Part shown: positions 47,277 to 58,315 of the stretch, piece after piece
How the letters are laid out: every line of letters starts with the position of its first letter
Numbering within the stretch: position 1 is the first letter of the stretch
NCBI GenBank assembly: GCA_015178975.1
Contig: WHVD01000123.1
Location: 124,001-188,000 of the forward strand
Length of the DNA: 64,000 nt
Direction of reading: 5' to 3'
DNA from: Hysterangium stoloniferum
Lineage: Eukaryota; Basidiomycota; Agaricomycetes; Hysterangiales; Hysterangiaceae
Notes under the pieces: model-generated
The model's database searches: none
Told to the model about the DNA's origin: nothing
Seen by the model: only the letters and a program-made list of their open reading frames with translations
Position numbers and translations under genes: made by a program

Positions 47277-47520
47277 TTTTCCAAAGTGGAGAATCATATC
47301 TGAAAACCTTGAAAATTTGGATTAAGAAACTCTGACTGATAATGTTTCCTTAGATTTCCTGATGCAAATATTTAAAGTTTTCATATATGATTTTCCACTT
47401 TGGAAAATTCTATTAAAAATCAAAATTTTCAAACAATTTATCACTTCAAAGAATTCTTAGAAAATGTGGCCAAATATTAGGATTTTTAAAAGGTTTTCCA
47501 ATCCCAAAAACCTTGGGGTG
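47277..47520. mobile_element. Inverted-repeat element (MITE-like or DNA-transposon remnant)
   Basis: Begins with a 34-nt arm (47277-47310) matched in inverted orientation by 47374-47407 with three mismatches (TTTTCCAAAGTGGA core). About 110 bp of AT-rich sequence follows, ending GGGGTGCCTCCAGTG, after which B sequence starts. Absent from all other H and B copies, so it is an insertion. No transposase and no clear target duplication. The far end may hold a second terminus. Confidence 0.5.
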
Positions 47521-48384
47521 CCTCCAGTGTTATATTATATGAGCCGATGTAACAACGCATATAGTCACTTTGTATTATCACCGTGAGCTCTGCAGTTGTC
47601 CCTATACATGTGTTGAATACATTTGGAGGCACTAGCCGTGCCTACACAAACATCCGAATCATAGACGACAGTTGTTTTAACTAAGATGTCACCTAATGGC
47701 TCAAAAAGGACCCCCTGTCGCCATTTCGATGCATGTCTCCTTCAGGCTCGTCATACCTTCACGCCAGTGGTCAATTAACAAGATCCATGATCTTCAAACC
47801 GAGTGCCTTCACACCGTGCAAGGCAATGCATTAGGAGAATTCCTTAAACTAAGTGCCTTCCATTGACAACTTGGCAATAAAGCTCCCATAGGTCGAGCAA
47901 ATCTAAGAGCGCATACAGTCACTTTTCACCATTGCCCCGAGCTCTGCAGCTTGTACACGTTGATGACATGCGTCAGTCGAATACACTTACAGGCACCACC
48001 GGCTAGACTGACATCCTATTTATAAATGACAATAATTTCAAACAGACCGTGGACTTGAGAGTTGTATGAAACTACATAATTTGATGCAATTTAAAAGTGA
48101 AGATCCACTTGTGATGATCGCTACGAGGTTCTCTAGACTGGTGTTGAATATATTCCGAGGACTACTCGCTGAAATCACATCGCATATACTAGCGGTAATG
48201 ATGTCAATCGAATACCACTAGGGGTACTCGAAGAAGGCCGTCCCACCATTATTCTCGTGTCACTTGTTTGGGATAACAGGAAGCTGGGCCAAGTCATTGG
48301 AAAACACCATCATCAAAACACCGACACTTCTTCACATTGTCGTGAGCTTTTACCTTGTATAAGAGAAACGTAGCTCGTGGTCAT
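47521..48384 (-). pseudogene. Block B copy 9, tail-truncated
   Basis: Minus-strand B from the head near 48384 (ATGACCACGAGCTAC) down to 47521, where the far tail is lost next to the inverted-repeat element. The middle keeps MRS, YGSFIAK and HGVKALGLKIMDLV-like codons in one frame, with stops between them. Carries the AGAGCGCATACAGTCAC motif at 47907. Confidence 0.4.
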
Positions 48385-48670
48385 AGGTGGGATCACTTAT
48401 CAACTCAGAGAAGAATACAATACCCATGACAACCCGCCGCGTGCCCGACAGTTCCCCTGCTGCTCCGAGCCCGAATCCGTATGTACCACAGTGCGCAGCC
48501 TTGATGCCATCTACATTCTCGTTTCTCTCCTTCTACATTTCGACGTAATGTGCGGCTCGACCAATGACCAATACATCAGTTACAGGCTTGAGAGTTTATA
48601 TTTGACTGCACGTTCCTTCTTTTGCGTGGTCGTCACTCCTTCCACTCGTGTGTTGGTAGGGTATAATTAG
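48377..48670 (+). CDS. Fused minimal unit: L leader joined to gene A exon 5 (97 aa)
   Basis: A single open frame from ATG 48377. Its first part is the L leader (GGITYQLREEY, then PPRARQFPCC). Directly after Cys-Cys it becomes gene A exon 5 (SEPESVCTTVRSLDAIYILV) and runs to the normal A stop (VLVGYN, TAG 48668-48670). A deletion of about 5 kb relative to L-G-M-H-A units must have made this join, and it kept the frame. It shows that L and A lie in the same direction and could be ends of one transcription unit. Whether it is translated is unknown. Confidence 0.4.
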   Translation: MVIGGITYQLREEYNTHDNPPRARQFPCCSEPESVCTTVRSLDAIYILVSLLLHFDVMCGSTNDQYISYRLESLYLTARSFFCVVVTPSTRVLVGYN

Positions 48671-49702
48671 AACTCCATACCACTGTTGGAAAACATGGTT
48701 GCCCTGAAAGGTTTTGCACCATCAAATTGACACCCTTGCTCATCATTTCGCTTCGATTATTCTGACACATCTCAATCAAACCAGGAGGAGCCGAATAGCC
48801 TCCCCCTTTATTCAAGTCACTTTGCACCCGGGGTTGCAGATCTTATAAAGCTATATAAGGGTTTCCAGGGTCTATGTAAGAACGCATATAGCCACTTTGT
48901 ATTATCTCCGTGAGCTTTGCAGTTGCATCCATGTGTTGAATACATTTGGAGCCACCAGCCGTGCCTAGACTAACATTCGAATCATGAACAAGACATGTTT
49001 TAAGATATTACTGAATGTCTGAAAATGTCCTCCCCCATCGCCATTTTGATGCATGTCTCGTTCAGGCTCATATATCTTCGCCAGTGTTCAATCAACAAGA
49101 TCCATAATCTTAAAACCGAGGGCCTTCACACCATGCGGGGCACTTTGTTCGGCGAATTCCTTAAGCTAATTCTTTTCCATTGAAAACTTGAAAACAAAGC
49201 TGCCATAAGTCGAGCAAATATGAGAGCGCATACAGTCACTTTTCACAATTGCCGCGAGCTCTGCACGTTGCCGTGTTGATACCATAAATGAGTTGAATAC
49301 ACTTGTGGGCACCACCCGTGGCTAGACTACCATCCTATTTATAAATGACAATAATTTCAAACAGAACATGGACTTGAGAGTTGTATGAAGCTACATAGTT
49401 TGACACAATTTAAAAACGAAGTTAAGCACTTGTAATGATCCTTGCGAGGTTCTTTAGACTGGTGTTGAATATATTCCGAGGACTACTCGCTGAAATCACA
49501 ACACATGTACTAGCGGTACATTTCAATCCAATGCCACTAGGACATCTTAAAGAAGATTGTCCCACCGTTATTCTCGTCTCATTTGCATCGGAGAACAGGA
49601 AGCCGGCCCAAAACAATGGAGAACACCATGATCAGGACACCGACACGCCTTCACATGTTGTGAGCTTTCACGTCAGATAAGAGAAAAGTAGCTCGTGGCC
49701 AT
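48671..49702 (-). pseudogene. Block B copy 10
   Basis: Head at 49702 (ATGGCCACGAGCTAC). Next SSPRNIFNTSLKNLARIIT (49616-49422), the second sub-repeat with DCMRSHI/YGSFVFKFSMEKN, and a tail open 48827-48633 (SDLNKGGGYSAPPGLIEMCQ ... LPTHEWKE) that overlaps the stop of the fused unit at 48670. Very close to copies 5 and 13. Confidence 0.4.
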
Positions 49703-51615
49703 GTCGGGCAGGATTACTTATCAACTCAGAGTTGAAGCCTACCCACGACGACCCGGCGGGTGCAGAAGCCAAGCCACGAGAAGTCTCCTTTGTGTTGTGT
49801 TTCAATCTTTCAGTCGCTGGTGTCACACTACACGCCACGACAATTAATTTGACTGACTATCCCCACATTTCCTCTACTGCTTCCACTTCAGTTGACTGGA
49901 GTTCATTCCACCAATTGTAACATTTGAATTATTTCATATGGAGTAGTAACGAAACAGTGATTTGATTCAATCTAATATTAATGGAATCGTCGACTAGATA
50001 CGTGGGACTCTTGAACGACGTTAGTGGTCGTCACCTGTTCCTTCGGATGCACAGTCGCCACACCTTTCACTGATGTGTCGGTAGCATTTACAAATTCAAC
50101 TTACGTCTCGATTTTCCGGAAAATAACCCTTGGAATATGACTATGAGGGTTCCACGCCGTTTTATCAAAAATTATGCTGGTAAGTTGGTCACCATAATGG
50201 TGCTAGCTAAGGAGATACCGCCAGATGTCAGCTTTAACATTGGAAAGGACTCACAGTACTTCACAGTATTAATCTACCCTGCCATCGTCACATCTAACAG
50301 AGTTGCTACATTATGCAGTGAAGAGATAATCGAGGTTACTCTGATCCTGTTAGGTGTCTTTCGACCCTGGACTCGCTTGTACCATGGTGTGCAGCTTCAA
50401 TATCATCGCCATTCTCGTTTTTCCCCTTACACATTGGGATACGATCCGTCGCTCAAAAAACGATGGATCCACGGTCCACCTTGATCGTGGTAGATGGAAT
50501 AAATATAAATATCCCATCCTTGGGTTTCATATTCACGTTCTGACATGGAACTCACTGTATTGGAAATTTGTTGCCTTGCAAACCTTCTTCAGGGTGGTTT
50601 CTTCACTCATGGAGTCCTTAATACACTATGTTTGCTATCTTTTCTCTTTCAATATTATCTTTCATTTGTGCATGAAATTACATCACCAGTCCATTTCTGC
50701 CACAAATGACTCAGAGACTGTATTGACCACATGTGTTGGCTATCAAAGGAATAATTGCTGGTATGCTGAATTAATAGCTGGACGATCTGACTGGGAATCT
50801 GCATGTACCACAGCTCTCAAGCTCAATCCACTCACCAATCTCATTTGTCTCCTTACACAATGTGCAGCTCATCACTGAACCAGTTCAGCCTTGAGTGTCT
50901 TGGGAATTTAGTTTCCATCCCTCATTCCTTCCTTTGCATGATGGCCACACCTCACTGGTATATTGAAAGCAAACCAGGAAGAAAATAATTTCTTTTCTTT
51001 TGTCCTTTTTTTTGGCTCACTTTGGAGGCATTAATAGTTGCATAAACCTACATCATTTGAGCCGGGTTGAGAGTTCATACAGCACTTCTTAGCTCACTGC
51101 AACTCTGGAATGCATTGCTGACAAGAATTGTGTGGATGATACTTTGGCTTTGACAGCAGTTGCTGTCATTTGTGAGAACATACCAAAGTATAATTGTCAT
51201 CAAGAGTGATCCCAATGGTATTCCAAAGAAATATTTTTGTTCATTAGTCATCCCAAAGAGATTTTGAGGAACAATATTGTTGTTATCCTGCTGCACTTGA
51301 GATTATCTGAGAGCCATAACATTATGATGTATTTCCTTGGCAAGCTCGTATATTCCACCTATTTGTTTATGACAATAACCAATGATCAGCTTAGAGGTTT
51401 ATATAGACTCAGAGTACCTGGTCATTTCCTTGACTGACAAATCAGCAAAAATGAGAAAATGAAGGATGGATTGGGGTGACAAATGCAGAGCTGAAATGAA
51501 TGACCATTGTGTGTGAATGAAGAGGGACCGTCACAGCGATCTGAAAGGGAATAGTGGAATAGGCAGCAACAAAAGGTACAGAAAGATGGGAGGAAAGGGT
51601 AATGTGTAAGCATAG
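49703..51615 (+). pseudogene. Degenerate L-D-E-M series
   Basis: L leader open 49732-49920 (EAKPREVSFVLCFNLSVAG). D at 50137-50484 (MVLAKEIPPDVSFNIGKDSQY). E at about 50490-51080 (paralogue of A exons 4-5; LIAGRSDWESACTTALKLN, then VSIPHSFLCMMATP). An M-like piece with LGKLVYSTYLF follows to about 51440, then the start of the H-side region. Many stops. Confidence 0.5.
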
Positions 51616-51616
51616 C

Positions 51617-51988
51617 TGTAATCCTGGCCGTCTTACCACACATGCAGAGCCGCATCATTGACCACTGGCCACCCCTGGCCGACTTACCAATTGCCCATGT
51701 CACCGAGTCCCAACCCGCTATTGGGCTCGATCACAGCCATTCCCCTAGTGATACATATGCCTGGTGGAACCGGATCAGGATCTCGTATCCTTTCTTATCT
51801 CCTTGACCACCACATTATAGAACCCCGGTTTCTCCTTTTTTAATTCCGTCATCACGAACATTCAATGGTTCCAACTCCTATAAATTAAATACACAAAGAT
51901 CTGTAAAAGCCAGCGAAAACCACTCACAACACGATACTTTTGTCCTGTCTGTTACCAACTGAGTGAGGCTGATACCTCAGCCTTACCA
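51617..51988. mobile_element. Probable solo LTR, about 372 bp
   Basis: Begins TGTAATCC and ends CCTTACCA, flanked by TAGC on both sides (51613-51616 and 51989-51992). The homologous place at 56240 and elsewhere reads without the insert (AGCATAGCCAGTGTGG). It contains CCTATAAATTAAATAC (TATA-like) near its right third. No internal coding region recognised. Superfamily unknown. Confidence 0.6.
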
Positions 51989-51992
51989 TAGC

Positions 51993-52335
51993 CCAGCATG
52001 GTGAATCTTTACATACGGGAAGAGACATACGGGAAGAGACATACGGGAAGAGATCCACCTGCAATACATGAAACTACAAGGGGTCACTGTGTTTGATCTA
52101 CCTTATCATCGACACATTGAAGACCAATGTCCACGCATCAAGTGTGAGCCTGGGGCAAAACATTCCACTCGGACAGACAGGACTGTGAACTTGAAGGCAG
52201 CAACCGGTCGGCATCGCTCTGGACTGCATTTATAATACACATAGGCAATGTCACTTCTCGATCTCGGAAAAGCCGTTTTGATTTCAACTCTGACGCCGAA
52301 GAATGCTAGAAATACTATACTACGCGGTCCCAATT
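51993..52335 (+). pseudogene. Remnant of the H block
   Basis: Short H-type sequence (CTTGATCTACCTTATCATCG, then CACGCATCAAG...GAGCCTGGGGC) followed by the TTTATAATACACATAGGCAATG stretch seen before gene A in other units. It opens with three perfect 14-nt repeats ACATACGGGAAGAG (52011-52052), single in other copies. The H coding-like part and A exons 1-4 are missing. Confidence 0.45.
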
Positions 52336-52339
52336 TTTG

Positions 52340-52612
52340 TTTGGCGTTTCCTTATGTGTGGTAACCGAATAATCGCAGTGACTCTGAAACTGATAGTTGG
52401 ATCTTCCGAGCCCGAATCCGCGTGTACCACAGTGCGCAGTCTCGATATCACCCCCCTGCTCGCTTTTCTTCTTCCATATTGAGACATAATGCACCCGTCG
52501 AGCAATGACCACTCCATCAGTTACCCACCTAAGTGTTTAGATTTGACCGCACGTTACTTCCTTTGCGTGGTCGCTACACCTTCCACTCATGTATCAGCAG
52601 GGTTGAATTAGA
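52340..52612 (+). pseudogene. Gene A copy 9, exon 5 fragment
   Basis: Only exon 5 remains: VTLKLIVGSSEPESACTTVRSLDI-type codons with an internal stop, then LTARYFLCVVATPSTHVSAGLN and TAG. It starts abruptly after an H remnant, so the 5' four exons were deleted. Its end overlaps the B copy 11 tail. Confidence 0.6.
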
Positions 52613-53665
52613 GCCTCATATCAGTGTTGGAGAAACATGGCTCCCCCGACACCGGTCTTGCACCATCAATTGGTCACACCTTCTAATCATTTCTCTTCGA
52701 TAATGCCGACACAACTCAACCAAACCAGGAGGACTCCAATAGCGTCACCCTTGATTCTTTGCAGCCGTGGTTGGGGATGGGGATGTTATAAAGCTATATG
52801 ATGTGAACCTATGTAAGAGCGCACGTAATCATTTTGTATTATCTCCGCGAGCTCTGCAGTTGCCCCCATCCATGTGTTGAATATATTTTGGGGCACGAGC
52901 CGTGGTTAGACCGACATCCGAATCATGAACAATACTTATTTTGAATACGATATCATTAAAAGTCTAAAAAAACACCTCCCCCTTTGCCATTTCAATACCT
53001 TTCTCGTTCAGGCTTTCTCGTTCAGGCTCATCATACCTTCAGGCCAGTGTTCAATCGACAAGTTCCATGATCTTAAAGCCAAGGGCCTTCACACCGTGTG
53101 AGGCAATGCGTTGGGCGAATTCTGTAAACTAATTATCTTCCATTGAAACCTTGACAAGAAAGCTGTCATAGGTCGACAAAATATAAGAGCGCATACAGTC
53201 ACGTTTCACCATTGCGACGAGCTCTACAGCTTCTACGCGTTGATGCCATACTGAGTTGAATATACTTGCGGGCACCACCCGTGGATAGACTGACATATTA
53301 TTTGTAAATGACAATCATTTCAAATAGAATGCGGCCTGGAGAGGTGTATGAAGCTACATAATTTGACACAATTTAAAAGCGAAGTAGTCACTTGTAATTA
53401 TCGCTATGAGGTTCTCTAGACTGGTGTTGAATATATTCCGAGGACTACTCGGTGAAATCACATCGCATATACTAGCGATAACATTGTCAATCGAATACCA
53501 CTAGGACGTCTCAAAGAAGGCCGTCCCACTGTTATTCTCGTGTCATTTGTTTGAGAGACCAAAGAGCCGGGCAAAGCTATTGGACAACACCATGATCAAG
53601 ACACCGACACATCTTCACATTGTCGTGAACATTCACCTTAGATAAGCGAAAATAGCTCGTGGTGA
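52613..53665 (-). pseudogene. Block B copy 11
   Basis: Runs from ATCACCACGAGCTAT (53665) to the A copy 9 stop. Keeps RDCMRSYILSTYDSFLVKVS (53314-53129) and an AGAGCGCATACAGTCAC motif at 53187. A local duplication of TTTCTCGTTCAGGCT near 53000-53025 is unique to this copy. No single open frame. Confidence 0.4.
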
Positions 53666-56600
53666 TGTCAGGGGGAATCACTTATTAGTTGCAAATACTC
53701 TCTATTAACTCAGAGCTGAAGAAGACCAACGACGACTCGCTTGTGTTGTGTTTAAATGTTGCAGTCGGTAGGATCACATTACATGCCACGACAATGTATT
53801 TTACTGGCTATCCCGACGTTTCACGTACTGCTTTCATTTTTGTTCACTGGAGTTCATTCTACCAATTGTTATGTTTTGAATTGTATCATTTCCAGTAGTA
53901 GCGAAAAAGACATTTGATTCAATCCAATATGAAAGAACTATTCGACTCGAACGTTGGGTATCGTTACCTGTTCTTTCCTGTGCATTGTCGCGACACCTTT
54001 CATTGATATGTCGGTAGCATTGACGAATTCGACTTACGTCTCCATTTTCCGGGAAATAACCCCCGGAATATAACTATGAGGGTGCCAGGCAGTTTGATCA
54101 ACCATAATACTGGTGAGTTAGTCGCTATAATGGTGCTAGCCAAGGAGATACTGTCAGATGTCAACTTTAACATTGACAAAGACTCACAGTACTTCATAAT
54201 CCTCAATTTAGGTTGCCATCGTCACATCGAACACAGAGTTGCTACATTATGCGCCGAAGAAATAATCGGCGTTCGACCTGGACTCGCGTGTACCACGGTG
54301 CGCAGCTTCAATACCACCGCCATTCTCACTTCTAGCCTTATCCATTGGGACGTGATCCGTGGCTCAATCAACGAAGGATCCATGATCAACTATGAAGGTC
54401 TAGTTCTCACCGCCAATGGCTTCTGATGCGTCGTGGCGACACCTTTCACTGGTATGGTCTCAGTTTTGAAGAAATATGGTTGCCCAGGGGAAAGTCTTTC
54501 TCGATCAATTCGACTCGATTTTAATTATTTCTCTTCATATCTGTAACCGTATTTTCAAGCCACATAGAAGTTTAATCCATTTCAAGAGCGCATACAGCCA
54601 CCTTTTCCCTCACAGCATGCTCCACAGCTCTCTCTCTCTCACATGTTGAATATATCCGCAAGTGCTAGTAGTGGTTAGAACAACATCAGATTCATTAACG
54701 ACTATCCCATCATATTGAATACCACCACCAACTCTCGAAGAAGCCCCGCTACCTCGGTACCCGCGTCACTTACGGTACCTTGGGTCACACGAAGGAAGTC
54801 ATTGAGGAATAACAAAGAACAGTGCGAATAATCACTGATCCATGACAAAATTTGTCTCGTTCACGCGGATCTTATCTTCAAAATCCATTTTCAATCTCCA
54901 GGGTTGGCGATCTTATAGCCCAAAACCTCATAATAAGCAAAGGGCCTTTAACCCGTATTCAATATTGTGGTGGATGGAATAAACATAAATATGACATTTT
55001 TGAGGGGTCATATTCATTTTTCGACGTAGTAATCACTGTATTGGAAATTTGTCGCCTTGCCAACCTTCTTCAATGATAACACGGTGCTGCTCTCCACTCA
55101 CATCAACTTGGGTAGTTTCTTCGCTCGTGGAGTCCTTAATACATTAAGTTCACTATCTTTTCTCTTCCAGTATTATTTTTCATTTTGTGCATGACATTAC
55201 CTCACCAATCCATTTCTGATGCAAATGACTTGGAGACCACATTGACCACAGGTGTTGCCTCTCAAAGGAATAATTGGGGTTATACTGAACTAATAGCTGG
55301 ACCATCTGACCCAGAATCTGCGTGTACCAGGGCTCTCTCCCTTCACAACTTGTTTGTCTCCTTACACATCAAGTGACCATGTGCATCTCATCAACGAACC
55401 AGTTGAGGATTGAGTATCTTGGGAATTTAGTCTCCACCCCTCATTCCTTCCTTTGCACGATGGCTACACCTGTCACTGGTATATTGAAAGCAAGAAAGGA
55501 AGAGGATAATATCCATCCTTTTTCCTTTTTTTCAGCTCGCTTTGGAGGCATTAATAGTTGCATAAACCTACATCATTTGAGTCGGGTTGAAAGCTCATTA
55601 AATCACTTCTTATGCTCACTGCAACTCAGGAATTCATTGTTGACAAGAATTGTGTCGATTATACCTTTGGCTCTGTAGGGCTTTGTGTTTTGTGACTAAT
55701 AATTAAATATATTGTAAGACTATATATATACGTCTCATGGCAGTAAATATTCCTAGACAGTTTCTGAACAGTCTGAGACCGTCTTCGACCATTGCCACTG
55801 TCTTTGAAAGGAATTCCTGTCGTTTTCGGTCCGGTATCAGTATACCGAAGTATAATTGTTGCAAGGAGTGATCCTAGTGGTGTTGCCAAGACATGATTTT
55901 GTTGCTATCCAGCTGCACTTGAGATTATCTGAGAGCCAGGACACTATGATGCATTGCCGTGGCAAGCGTCGCATATTCCGCCCATTTTTTGACAACAATA
56001 GCCGATTATTAGCTCGGAAGTATGTTAAGACTCAGGGTACCTCGTCCATGTTTTCACTGACAAATTAGCCAAAAAGAGAAAATAAAGGATCGATTGTGGT
56101 GACAAATGCAAGGCTGCGATGAATGCCCATCGTGTGGGAACGAAGAGGGATGATTAAAGCGACCCATGTGGAGCTTACAGGGCACAGTGGAATTGGCAGC
56201 ACCGAAGGGGTCAGAAACATGGTAGAAAAGGGGAATCTAAATTAGCATAGCCAGTGTGGTGAATCTTTACATACCGCAAGAGCTCCGCCTGCAATAGGTC
56301 AAACGTGGGTCACAATGCTTGATCTACCTTGTCATCGTCGCTTCGAAGAGCAGTGTCCACGCATCAATCATGTGAGCGTGAAACATTCCAGTCAGACAGA
56401 CAGATAATAATAAGGCTAGCTGTCAGTGTCGCCTGAGATGAGATTATATTTAGAATGTGTTAATACACACCCGGATGGATTCGTCACAACCAAGGATAGG
56501 GCGAGGGTGAATGAAAAAATCACGTTGCTTACCATTAATGCGACTAGGCCACCACTAGCCCCGGGTTTCTCCTCGGTGAAAGTTTGCAAAATAAAAAACG

Positions 56601-57032
56601 GGAAGTGTGCAATCTCTCTGGACAAAGCCTGAGGCTGACAGCGGCAACTTGAAGGCAGTACCATTGGGCATCGCTCTCGACTGCATTTATATGGTACATG
56701 GCAATGTCACTTCTCGATATCAGAAAAGCGGTTTTGCTTTCAACTCTCACGCTGAGAAATGCTGTACTATGAGGTGACAATCGACTGAATCATTATTATA
56801 TGTTGCGTGAGCCTTCAGTGGAAGGCGTAAGAAGTAGTTACCTCAGTACAGTGGAGCATATATGGTTCAAGGAAGGTGAGGGACACTTGTGGACGAAGGG
56901 AGGAATGAAATGCTGTGTATCTCGTGTAAGTACGGCCATCACGCTGTGCCTTCATGGAATTAACTCTCCGACTGGTGGCGGCATAAAAGCAAGGCACCCC
57001 GTTCTAGTCTAGGTGAGACTGCTACCCACCAA
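53650..57032 (+). pseudogene. L-D-E-M-H blocks upstream of A copy 10
   Basis: L (53689-53898), D (54076-54426; EILSDVNFNIDKDSQYF, ACTTVRSFNTTAILTSS), and E (54940-55680; HINLGSFFARG, TELIAGPSDPESACT, LVSTPHSFLCTMATPVTGI). M (55856-56068; MMHCRGKRRIFRPFFDNNSR) and H follow (56426-56632 with ECVNTHPDGFV; 56800-57012 with FKEGEGHLWTKGGMKCCVSR and GINSPTGGGIKARHP). Collinear with 31850-28741 (-) and 19830-16488 (-). Confidence 0.5.
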
Positions 57033-57326
57033 TTTTTACTTCCAACGAGACGACTCAGGGAAATCACGATTCGGCAAACCTTAGTTTCCCCTGGTGTATT
57101 GAGTTCAGAGCAACGGGACGAGAGCGTTACAGCCCCGACTTCCTGTTTGCGCAGCGTCAATACCATCGCCATTCTCGTTTCTCTTCTTCCACATTGCGAC
57201 ATTATGCGCGGCCCGACCAACGACAAATTCTTCAATTACTGGGTTGAAAATTTAGATTTCACCGCGCGTTCCTTCCTTGGCGTAGTCGCCACACCTTCCA
57301 CTCGTGTGTCGGTACGGTCTAATTAG
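57033..57326 (+). pseudogene. Gene A copy 10, exon 1 joined to exon 5
   Basis: Starts like exon 1 (TSNETTQGNHDSA, ATG changed to TTT). It loses about 45 nt inside exon 1, reaches GAGCAACGGGACGAGAGCG, and then, after a short unmatched stretch, continues as exon 5 from VRSVNTIAILVSLLPHCDIM to VSVRSN and TAG 57324-57326. About 1.5 kb (rest of exon 1 to the start of exon 5) is deleted. The breakpoint differs from the similar deletion in copy 2. Confidence 0.7.
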
Positions 57327-57339
57327 ACCCCCCTATCAG

Positions 57340-58315
57340 TGTTGAAGGCACATGGTTGCCGACAAAGGTCTTACACCATCGATTGGACACACTTTCTAAT
57401 TATTTCTCTTCGATGATGCCGACACATCTCAACCAAACCAGGATTGCAGCCGGGGTTGCAGATGTTATAAATCTATATGGTTTGAACCTATGTAAGAATT
57501 ATATAGTCACTTTTCATTATCGCCACGAGCTCCTCAGTTGTTCCGATAAATGTGTTGAATACATTTGCACTAGCCGTGATTAGACTAACATTCGCATTTT
57601 AAACTAAGGTATCACTGGAGGTCTGAAAAAGGTCTTTCCACCCCCAATTCGGCGCATGTCTCGTTCAGGCTCATCATACCTTCAGGGTAATAATGTTCAA
57701 TCGACAAGATCCATGATCTTCCCACCAAGGGCCTCCACACCGCGCGAGTCAATGTGCTGGGCGAATTCCTTAAATTAATTCTCTTCCACTGAAAAATTGA
57801 CAATAAAGCTGCCATAGGCCGAGAAAATATAAGAGCGCATACAGTCACTTTTCGCCGCCGCCGCGCGCTCTGCATGGTGCAGGCGTTGATGCCATACATG
57901 CCTTGAATACACTTGCGGCCACCACCAGCGGCTAGACTGATATCCTATTTATCAATGACAATCATTTAAAACAGGACGCAGACTTGAGAGTTGTATGTCG
58001 CTACATAATTTGATACAATTTAGAAGCAAAGATCGTCACTTGAAATAGTCGCTGCGAGGATCTCTACACTGGGATTGAATATACCCCAATGACTAGTCGC
58101 TTAAATCACATCGCATATACTAGCAGTAACAATGTCAATCGAATACCATTACGACGTCTCAAAGAAGGCCGTCCCACCATCCTTATTGTGTCCTTTGTTT
58201 GGGAGACCAGGAAGCCGGGGGCCAAACCAATGAACACCATGATCAAGACACCGACATTTCTTCACATGTCGTTAGCTTTCGCCTTGTATAAGAGAAAGGT
58301 AGCTCGTGGTCATGT
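57340..58315 (-). pseudogene. Block B copy 12
   Basis: Between the A copy 10 stop and the next L start. Open stretch 57899-57612 (95 codons; RRRKVTVCALIFSRPMAALL ... TCAELGVERPF). Plus-strand reading through the tail also has a 75-codon open frame (57356-57583). The head ATG near 58315 overlaps the L start ATG at 58313. Frame unresolved. Confidence 0.4.

Noticed and set aside
51658..51843. GGTGSG motif suggesting a tubulin fragment
   Set aside because: Only six residues match. The surrounding residues do not align with tubulin, and the stretch lies inside a probable solo LTR.
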